Assembly (NCBI RefSeq): GCF_002939385.1
Contig: NZ_MULI01000068.1
Span: forward strand, 1-38,854
Length of the DNA stretch: 38,854 bases
Direction of reading: 5' to 3'
Source: Streptomyces sp. MH60
GTDB taxonomy: Bacteria; Actinomycetota; Actinomycetes; Streptomycetales; Streptomycetaceae
Position 1 is the first letter of the stretch. Every line of letters begins with the position of its first letter. This document shows positions 1-7,100 of this stretch, in pieces. A program made the translations under genes and the position numbers. The notes under the pieces are model-generated. The model saw only the letters and a list, made by a program, of their open reading frames with translations. It made no database searches and was not told the DNA's origin.

Positions 1-857
1 AGCCGGTCGCCGGCCAGGACGAGTTGCCCGGGCAGCGGCTCCGCCCGGAGGTCGGGTCCGGGTGCCGGCCGCAGGCGCCGCAGCGCGTCGTGGACCAGAC
101 CGGCGTCGACGCCCGTGCCGTCCGCGGCCTGTCCGGCCGCCGCCACCGTCAGCAGCAGGTCCCGGGCGTGGGCGGACGGGCCGCTCGGCACGCCGCCCGC
201 GGCCTCGGCGAGGGCGGTCGCGTCGGCCAGCGGGTGCGGCAGCGGCCGGTGTCCGCGCAGTTCGGCGGGTGACAGCCGGCGCACGAGGGCGACGAGGAGG
301 GCCGGGTTCCCCTCCGCCTCCGCGAGGAGTTGCTCGCGGACGGCCGGGGCGGCGGCACCGTCGGTCACGTCGTCGAGCAGGGCGGCGGCCCTCGACGGAG
401 CCAGCGGGTCCAGGTGGACGACGGGCAGCCGGGCGAACTCCGGGCCGACGGCGCGGTCCGAGGCGACGGTGAGCAGCAGGCCGACCCGGTCGGCGGTGCG
501 CAGGCGCCGGGCCGCGCGGCCGAGCGCCGTCCGTGCCGGGGCGTCCCACCGGTGGGCGTCGTCCGCACACACGAGTACGGGCGCCGCGGCAGCTGCCGCC
601 CGCAGGGTGTCGAGCAGTTGTTCGGCGGCGCCGTGCGCGCTCATGTCGGGGGCGGGGCCGAGGTGGAGTACGGGACCGGCCCGGAAGGAGCGGGCGGCCC
701 ACTGGAGCAGGGCGGTGCGGCCGAGCCCGGGTTCGCCGGCCAGGAGGAGTTGGCCGCCGTGGCGGGGCAGCGCGTCCAACAGCGCGCACAGCGCCTTGCG
801 TTGTGCGCTCCGGCCGTGGATCCGCCCGGCCGTGGGTACGGTCGTCTCTCCGGTCAT
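1..857 (-). CDS. LuxR/LAL-type regulator with AAA ATPase domain, N-terminal part (truncated by window edge)
   Basis: The reading frame starts at ATG 857-855 on the minus strand and runs off the left edge with no stop, giving about 285 residues. It begins MTGETTVPTAGRIHGRSAQR. The order is an N-terminal 'GR..ELxxL'-like stretch, a P-loop at residues 41-48 (GEPGLGRT) and a Walker B-like segment at 94-102 (VLVCADDAH). This is the AAA_16 layout of large LuxR-family (LAL) regulators. The expected C-terminal HTH would lie outside the window, so the LuxR assignment is inference. The P-loop has Arg47 where Lys is usual. A perfect 20-bp palindrome lies 7 nt upstream of the start codon. No clear Shine-Dalgarno is visible. 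Confidence 0.75.
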   Translation of the reverse strand, partial: MTGETTVPTAGRIHGRSAQRKALCALLDALPRHGGQLLLAGEPGLGRTALLQWAARSFRAGPVLHLGPAPDMSAHGAAEQLLDTLRAAAAAAPVLVCADDAHRWDAPARTALGRAARRLRTADRVGLLLTVASDRAVGPEFARLPVVHLDPLAPSRAAALLDDVTDGAAAPAVREQLLAEAEGNPALLVALVRRLSPAELRGHRPLPHPLADATALAEAAGGVPSGPSAHARDLLLTVAAAGQAADGTGVDAGLVHDALRRLRPAPGPDLRAEPLPGQLVLAGDR

Positions 858-864
858 TCCCGGG

Positions 865-884
865 AGGTTACGCGCGCGTAACCT
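865..884. promoter_or_regulatory. Perfect 20-bp palindrome, candidate operator of the LuxR-type gene
   Basis: AGGTTACGCGCGCGTAACCT equals its own reverse complement. It begins 7 nt upstream of the start codon at 857-855, where it would overlap the ribosome site or transcription start. A repressor or autoregulatory site is inferred from symmetry and position only. Confidence 0.55.
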
Positions 885-932
885 GAGGCGGAAGGCACCG
901 GTCCGCCCGCACCCGGGCAGGCGGCACGCGCA

Positions 933-980
933 CTGTGCCGACGCCCAACCGGCCCCGGGCCCGGTCGTGCGCCGGCACAG
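933..980 (-). terminator. Hairpin downstream of the lipase gene
   Basis: Nested inverted repeat: CTGTGCCG (933-940) pairs with CGGCACAG (973-980), and inside it ACCGG (948-952) pairs with CCGGT (961-965). It starts 12 nt after the lipase stop codon. A rho-independent-like terminator without a U-tract, as is common in Streptomyces, is inferred. Confidence 0.6.
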
Positions 981-991
981 CGGACCGGAGA

Positions 992-1924
992 TCAGGAAGC
1001 GTGCGGGCAGTTGCCCCGGTACTCCTCGATCGTCAGGCTCGGCCGGGGCAGCGGGCACAGGAACTGCTCGTAGCGGGTGTCGTTGTCGATGAACCGCTTG
1101 AGCCAGGAAACGCTGTACTTGGCGATCGTCGTGTTGGACGTGTTGGGCGAGAAGTGGGTCGCGTTGTTCAGCTCCAGATAGGCCCGGTCGGTCGCGGCGG
1201 GCAGGCCGGAGTAGAACGGCTCGGCGTGCGAGGCCACGGGGGCGACCGTGTCGCCGTCGGCCCCCACGATCAGCGTCGGGGTGCTGACCTCGGGCCAGCT
1301 CTTGTCCAGGTTCCAGGGGGTGAGGGGGATCGCCGCCTGGATCGACGGCCGGGACTTGGCGGCCTCCAGGGTGCCGCCGCCGCCCATGGAGTGGCCCATG
1401 ACGCCGAGTCGGCTGCTGTCGATCCGGCCGCGGACGGAGCTGCGCTCGGTGAGGTAGTCCAGGGCGGCCAGCAGTTGGCGGCCCCGGGAGTCGGGCTGGT
1501 CCAGCGTGGTGTTGGTGTCGATGGTGAACACGACGAAGCCCTGGGAGGCCAGCCGCGGTCCGAGCCAGGCGATGGAGGACTGGTACGCGGTGAACCCCGG
1601 CGCGATCACGACGGCGCCGAACGTGCCGTCGCTCGTGCTGGTCGGGTAGTAGATGGTGCCGCCGCCGAAGCCGGTGACCGCCAGGGAGGAGACGCTGGTG
1701 TCGGCCACGGAGTACGGGCCGCGCAGTGCCTCGATGCTCGACTGGGTGGGCGCCGGGCCGCGCTCGTACGGGTTGTCGGCGGCCTGGGCGCCCGGGCCGG
1801 TGAGGGCGCCGAGCGCGACCATCGCGGCCACGGCGGCCGTCACGCCGGCGAGTCGCCGCCGGGTGCCGCGGAAGGCGGGACGTGCGGCTCCGGGGGCGGC
1901 GTGGATGTGGGGGTTCTGCTGCAC
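992..1924 (-). CDS. Secreted lipase/cutinase of the polyester (PET) hydrolase type
   Basis: A 310-residue secreted alpha/beta hydrolase that should hydrolyse short-chain esters and possibly polyesters outside the cell. The GTG start at 1924-1922 is chosen because it follows a GAGGAC-like ribosome site and gives a clean signal peptide: arginines at 22-24, a hydrophobic core at 26-41, and cleavage after AQA at 46-48. The catalytic triad reads as Ser179 in GHSMGG, Asp225 in VGADGDT and His257 in ATHFSP. Phe111 (PGFTAYQ) and Trp204 (TPWN) sit where PET hydrolases carry their substrate-clamping aromatic residues. Cys290 and Cys306 would form the C-terminal disulfide. From memory it closely resembles the Streptomyces exfoliatus lipase. 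Longer upstream starts in this frame add a sequence unlike a signal peptide. Activity on PET is not shown by sequence. Confidence 0.93.
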   Translation of the reverse strand: MQQNPHIHAAPGAARPAFRGTRRRLAGVTAAVAAMVALGALTGPGAQAADNPYERGPAPTQSSIEALRGPYSVADTSVSSLAVTGFGGGTIYYPTSTSDGTFGAVVIAPGFTAYQSSIAWLGPRLASQGFVVFTIDTNTTLDQPDSRGRQLLAALDYLTERSSVRGRIDSSRLGVMGHSMGGGGTLEAAKSRPSIQAAIPLTPWNLDKSWPEVSTPTLIVGADGDTVAPVASHAEPFYSGLPAATDRAYLELNNATHFSPNTSNTTIAKYSVSWLKRFIDNDTRYEQFLCPLPRPSLTIEEYRGNCPHAS

Positions 1925-2331
1925 GAGGGGTGGTCCTCTCGGTCGTGGCGGGTCGGCCGCCCGGTGATCGCACACGGCCCGGAACGCGTGGGGTCGCGTC
2001 CCGGGACATCCGCCGGGCGGGCCTCGCCGATGGGTTGGCGCTGCCACTGTCGGGCGGCGGGACGGGCGGGGGGATCGGCAATTTCACCGGCCTCGTACGA
2101 CGAGGGGGGTACGGCCTCCCGGGGCGCGGGCGGATCACGCTGCCGACCCGGAGGCCGGTAACGCCCTGCCGCCTCTGCCGCCCCTGCCGCCTCTGCCGCT
2201 GGACGCCCTCCGCCCTGTCCGCACCCCCCGCCGATGTGACACGCTCGACCTCGGCCGGGCCGTCGTGCGCCGGTCGTCGGAGGATCGTCGGCGGGCCCGT
2301 CATCGGGTCGGCACCGTGGAGAGGCGTCGGA
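1925..2331. other. 407-bp intergenic region between divergent lipase and oxidoreductase genes
   Basis: No convincing gene. It should hold the promoters of both flanking genes, though I see no clear -35/-10 pair. It contains a small hairpin at 2091-2105 (CCTCGT-ACG-ACGAGG), an imperfect GGCCTCC/GGAGGCC stem around 2114-2153 and the tandem repeat at 2164-2199. Confidence 0.6.
2164..2199. repeat. Two perfect copies of an 18-bp tandem unit
   Basis: The unit CCCTGCCGCCTCTGCCGC occurs twice in a row without mismatch; it is itself an alternating 9-bp repeat. It lies between divergent genes. Slippage in low-complexity DNA is the simplest origin. Confidence 0.8.
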
Positions 2332-3213
2332 ATGCGCATCGGACTGCTCGGCACCGGCCCCTGGGCGGACATGGCGCACGCCCCCGCCCTGGCCGGGCAC
2401 GGCGACCTGGACTTCGTGGGGGTGTGGGGCCGCCGCCCGGACGCCGCCGAGGAGCTGGCGCAGCGGCACGGCACACGGGCCTACGACGACGTCGACGCCC
2501 TGCTGGCCGACGTGGAGGCCGTCGCCGTCGCGCTGCCCCCGGCCGTGCAGGCCGACCTGGCGGTGCGCGCGGCGCGGGCCGGGTGCCATCTGCTGCTCGA
2601 CAAGCCGCTCGCGGCGACGGTGGCGCAGGGGCGGACCGTGGTGGAGGCGGTACGGGCGGCGGACGTCGCCTCGGTGGTCTTCTTCACCACCCGGTTCCAG
2701 CCCGAGACGGAGGCATGGATCACCGAACAGGCCGCCGCGGACGGCTGGTTCACCGCACGGGCGCAGTGGCTGGGCGCCGTGTTCGGGGACGGTGACAGTC
2801 CGTTCGCCGCCTCGCCGTGGCGGCGCGAGAAGGGCGCCCTGTGGGACGTGGGCCCGCACGCCCTGTCCGTGCTGCTGCCGGTCCTCGGCGACGCCCGGCG
2901 CGTGGCGGCGGCCGCACCGGGCCCCGGGGACACCGTCCACCTGGTCCTCGACCACACGGGCGGGGCCTCCAGCACGCTCACGCTCAGCCTGACGGCGCCG
3001 CCCGCGGCGGCGGGCGCCACGGTGGAGCTGCGCGGCCGGGCCGGGGTGACGCTGCTCCCGGAGACCACGGACGGTCCGGTGCCCGCGCTGCGGCGGGCCG
3101 CGGACGCACTGCTCACCGCCGCCGGTGGCGGGCGCCCGCATCCGTGCGACGCCGTGTTCGGGCTGCGGGTCACCGAGATCCTCGCCGAGGCCGAGGACCT
3201 GCTGGCGCACTAA
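2332..3213 (+). CDS. Gfo/Idh/MocA family oxidoreductase
   Basis: A 293-residue NAD(P)-dependent dehydrogenase of the glucose-fructose oxidoreductase/inositol dehydrogenase family; the substrate is unknown. The ATG at 2332 follows GGAGAGG and places the Rossmann fold at the very N-terminus: IGLLGTGPWA at residues 3-12. The family lysine-proline element appears as LLLDKPLA near residues 86-93. DVGPHAL near residues 180-186 matches the conserved active-site histidine region. The C-terminal domain is short for the family. It stands alone on its strand, divergent from the lipase and convergent with the toxin-immunity pair. The long frame upstream of 2332 has no ribosome site and is not family-like. 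Confidence 0.88.
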   Translation: MRIGLLGTGPWADMAHAPALAGHGDLDFVGVWGRRPDAAEELAQRHGTRAYDDVDALLADVEAVAVALPPAVQADLAVRAARAGCHLLLDKPLAATVAQGRTVVEAVRAADVASVVFFTTRFQPETEAWITEQAAADGWFTARAQWLGAVFGDGDSPFAASPWRREKGALWDVGPHALSVLLPVLGDARRVAAAAPGPGDTVHLVLDHTGGASSTLTLSLTAPPAAAGATVELRGRAGVTLLPETTDGPVPALRRAADALLTAAGGGRPHPCDAVFGLRVTEILAEAEDLLAH

Positions 3214-3396
3214 GACGTCGTCCCGGTTCGTCATACCCGGGTTCATTGCGGCGCCGGCGGGAGCGCCCGTGTCCTCACCGACGGCGATGCCCCTGCTCCG
3301 TCGTGTCCATGAGCGTGCACGCCTCTGTCCCACCATCGGACACGTCGTCCGCCAGGACGAAGCCCTCCGAAACCGCGCCAGGGTACTTCCGGGTGC

Positions 3397-4128
3397 TTAC
3401 TGCACGCTGGTGCGGGCCACGGCTTGCAGTTGACCGGGGATCACCGGTTCCCGCGTCGCGTCGTGCGTCAGCTCGAGCGTGTCGCCGGTGCTGTCCACCC
3501 GCCAGACGGTGCCGTGCCGGTTCTCCCACTCGACGAAGCTGCCGGGAGCGCCGGCGAGCAGTTCCAGTTCCCGCACCAGCGTGTCCAGCGGAGCGAAGCC
3601 GCGGGCGTCACCCTTGCTCATGCTCCGGGTACGGGTGTTGTCGTAGCGCATCTTGACGAACGGCACCTCGGCGCGGTCGAGCTTGTTCGGCTGGAGCATC
3701 TTGCGGAACCTGCCCCAGGCCTCTTCCTCGTTCTCCCGGCCGGAGATCTCACTGGCGTAGGCGGGAAAGACGGCGTAAGTGGCCGCCGACAGCTCAGGGT
3801 TCTCGTTGGCGTGATACCCGTGCACCTCGGCCGTCGCCACTCCCACGGTGTCGAACTCCGTCCCGTCGTGGTGGAAGCCGCCGACGGCTACCAGGGGCCG
3901 CCCCTGCCCCACGAAGGTGTCGTCATGGGCGCGTGTGTGGGCGAGCAGTGCCGCGACGAGCGCCTCGTCGTAGCGTCCGCGTACGTTGACCTGCAGGTTG
4001 TGCCGGCCGTCGGTGGAGAGTGCGGCGGTGAAGGTGAACATCGGGTTCGGCGACCACCGCCAGGCGGATGCCAGACCGGGAACGGGTGCGGCGCCGGGCA
4101 TGGCGGACAGGACGGATCCAAGGTTCAT
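3397..4128 (-). CDS. Unrecognised 243-residue protein, candidate immunity protein for the RHS nuclease toxin
   Basis: I do not recognise a family. The ATG at 4128-4126 follows AGGAG with 8-nt spacing. It begins only 31 bp after the stop of the giant RHS gene on the same strand, the usual place for a cognate immunity gene of a polymorphic toxin. The protein is soluble, with no signal peptide or membrane segment. It opens with a loose Ala/Pro-rich stretch (residues 1-30), followed by mixed alpha/beta sequence containing GRYDEALVAALLAH, TYAVFPAY and SFVEWENRHGTVWRVD. Like the toxin tip, it looks less G/C-rich than the flanking housekeeping-type genes, as expected for an exchangeable module. SUFU- or SMI1-like folds are possible alternatives that I cannot confirm. 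The immunity role is inference from position. Confidence 0.7.
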   Translation of the reverse strand: MNLGSVLSAMPGAAPVPGLASAWRWSPNPMFTFTAALSTDGRHNLQVNVRGRYDEALVAALLAHTRAHDDTFVGQGRPLVAVGGFHHDGTEFDTVGVATAEVHGYHANENPELSAATYAVFPAYASEISGRENEEEAWGRFRKMLQPNKLDRAEVPFVKMRYDNTRTRSMSKGDARGFAPLDTLVRELELLAGAPGSFVEWENRHGTVWRVDSTGDTLELTHDATREPVIPGQLQAVARTSVQ

Positions 4129-4159
4129 GAGGGTGGCTCCTGTGCTCGGGTCGGGTGCC

Positions 4160-7100
4160 CTAGCTGCATGAGTAGAGGGTGGGGTCGACATCCTGGCGGT
4201 ACGTGGCGTCCATGAGCGCACCACCGCGGGAATTCTCGCTTCTCGTCATGGGCTCCATGTTGTCGGGATCGTTGTAGAAGTCGTTGCGGGTGGCCCGGTC
4301 GGAACGGTAGCCCGTCTGGTTCCAGTGATCGACCACCGGTGTCAGGTGCTCGTACGTGAGCTGGTTGGACGGGATGATCTCGCCCGCGGAGTTGCGCCAG
4401 GTCAGGTCCGATCTGGGAATGCGTTCCATGATCTGACGGCCCTGGGAGTCGAGCTGTCCGGTGGGCCGCATGGGTGTGCCGCCCTGGGCGATGCCCTCGT
4501 CGGTCCAGGCGGCGGTCATGGCGTCATGGGTGGACTGGCGATAGCTGCCGGGGTATTCCGTGTCGCGGTTGTGGGCCTGTACGGGCGAGTTCGAGTCCCT
4601 CTCCCATCGGCCGCGCTGGCCGCGGATGCGGATGAGGCCCAGCGGGTCGAGGAGAAGGAGCGGGTTGGTGACGTAGGCGTAGTCGTTCGGGTCCGGTGCC
4701 AGGCCCAGCGGATCGGCGCTGACGTAGCGCGCGGTCTCCGGGTCGTAGTAGCGGTAGTAGTTGTAGCTCCAGCCGGTCTCGGCGTCCGCGTACTGCCCGG
4801 GGAAGCGCAGGGGGCAGTCGGCTTCCGGGGCTGTGGGCGGTGCGCCGGTCGGCTGCCCCCAGGCGGTGAATCTGCGGTGCCAGACGATTCGGCCGTCCGC
4901 CGAGACGAGTTCGGTCGGTGTTCCGACGAGGTCGGTGACGATGGCGTAGAAGCGGGCGTCGGTGTCGTCCTGGTCGCTTCCGCCCCGGTTCGCGGCCGGC
5001 CGTTCGCGGCCACCGCTGACGGTCTGGGCGACGGGTCGGTAGGAACCCGGCGCGTAGTCCCAGGTGGTGACGGTGCCGTCGGTCTCGATCTGTTCGGCGA
5101 GGCGTGTTCCGTCCCAGCTGAACGTCGTCTCCTCCAGCACGTCCCCGCCGGTGCCGAGGCGTTGTTTGCCGACCCGTCGGCCGTCCGGATCGTAGGTGTA
5201 GCGCCACTCGGATCCGTCCGGTGCGACGGTCCGGACCAGGCGGTCCTCCGCGCTCCACCCGTACTGGGAGGTGCGCCGGCCGCCGCTGAGGAGACGGACG
5301 GTCTTGCGGATCAGCCGCCCCTGGCCGTCGTAGGCGTAGGTGGTGCGTCCGGCCCGGTGCAGTCTGGTTCCGTCGGCATGGTGGGGCTGCGGTGCCGCGG
5401 TGCCGTCGTAGGGGGAGCCGGTGACGAGGTTGCCCGCGCGGTCGTACGCGTAGTTCTCCTCGCGGTCGGCAGTCCTGACCGCGGTCAGCCTGCCGACCGG
5501 GTCCACGTCGAACCGGCGGCTTTCGCCGAGCAGCTCGTCGATCTCCCGGAGCGCTCCGTCGAGGTCGTACTCGTAGGTGCGGTGCTGGAGCAGCTCTCCG
5601 CCCGCGTCGCCGCTGCCGCGGCCGGGCGTGGTCACCGACTGCCCGGTCAGCCGGCCGGAGCCGTCCCAGCTCTGGTGGAGCACCGCCTCCGCACCCAGCG
5701 TCCTGCGGATCTCACGATGGGCGGTGTCGTAGTCGAAGCGCAGCCGGCTGCCGGCGCCGCTCAGGGTCTGGGGGTGGCCCGTCGCCTCGTAGGTCCAGGT
5801 CGAGGTGATGCCCGAGGGAGTGCGTCGGCTGATGCGGCGGCCGAGTGCGTCGTACGTGTAGGTGGTGGTCCGGCCGTTGACCGTCTCGGTCAACGTGCGG
5901 CCCATGGAGTCGTAGGTGCGTTCGACCGTGGTGTCGCGGTTGGCCGCGCGGAGCAGTGAGCCGACGCTGTCGTACTCGTAGGTGGTGACCTCGTCCGCCG
6001 TGCGGTACTGGCGTGGCCGGCCGAGCAGGTCCACGGTCACGTCCGTGGTCTGTCCGGCGCCATTGGTCCACGACGTACGCTGCCCGGCCGCGTCGTGGGT
6101 GTAGATGAGCGTGCGGCCGTTGAAGTCCGTCTCCCGGATCAGGCGGTTCGCCTCGTCGTAGGCGTACTCCCAGGTGCGGCCGTCCGCGTTGTGGACACCG
6201 GTCAGGTTCAGTTCGGTGTCGTAGGCGAACGTGTAGCGGCGGCCGTCCGGTGTGGTGCGGGAGGTCGGCTGGTGGAAGTGCGTGAACTCGTACGTGGTGA
6301 CCGCACCGTTGCGGGCCGTGTGCGAGACGAGGTTGCCTTCGCCGTCCCAGCTCCAGGCCTCCGTCGCGCCGTCCGGGAGGGAACGCCACGAGGCCAGTCC
6401 TTCGACGGTCCAGCCGAAGCGGTCGGTGGCGCCGGTGGGGTCGGTCACCGCGGTCACGCGTCCGAAGGAGTCGCGCCGCGCTCGGGTCGTCCGGCCCTCC
6501 GGGTCGGTGAGGGCCAGCGGCAGGCCGGCCAGGTCGGTCTCGATGTGCCGGGTGTGGCCGAGCGCGTCGGTGACGGAAAGGGGCCGGCCCAGGGCGTCGT
6601 AGCTGTAGCGGGTGGTCGCGCCGGACGGGTCCGTGACGGACAGGCGATTGCCCCGCTCGTCGTAGGTGTAGTTCCAGAACGAACCGTCGGGGTCCGTGAG
6701 CCGGCGGGTGCGGCCTGCCTCGTCGTACTCGGCCCGGACAGAGCTGAGGTCCGGCCTGACCACCTCGGTCAGGTGACCGGCCGCGTCGAAGACCTGCCGG
6801 GTGGTGCGGCCCAGCGGGTCGGTCCAGGAGACGAGGCGTCCGTTCGCGTCCCACTCCCGGCGGGTCGAGGCCCCCAGGGGATCGGTGACCTGGACGAGTT
6901 GCAGACGCTCGTCGAACCGGTAGGTGGTGGTCCGGCCGAGGGAGTTGCGGTACGTGTTGACGCGTGCCGCGTCGTCGTAGCTGAGGGAGCAGTCGAGGAA
7001 GCCGTCCGCTCCCCTGCCGACCGTGACCCTGTGCCGCTCGTCGTAGGTGTAGCGGTACCAACCGCCGTTGCGGTCGGTCCAGCTCGTGATGCGGGACTCG

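Noticed and set aside
1882..2331. N-terminal extension of the Gfo/Idh gene.
   Set aside because: The extension is Arg/Pro/Ser-rich, lacks a ribosome site and precedes a perfect start context with GGAGAGG and the Rossmann motif.
3214..3396. Possible gene remnant or terminator between the Gfo/Idh and immunity-candidate genes.
   Set aside because: No protein-like sequence is seen. A TCGTCC/GGACGA hairpin at 3345-3360 is too short to call as a terminator.
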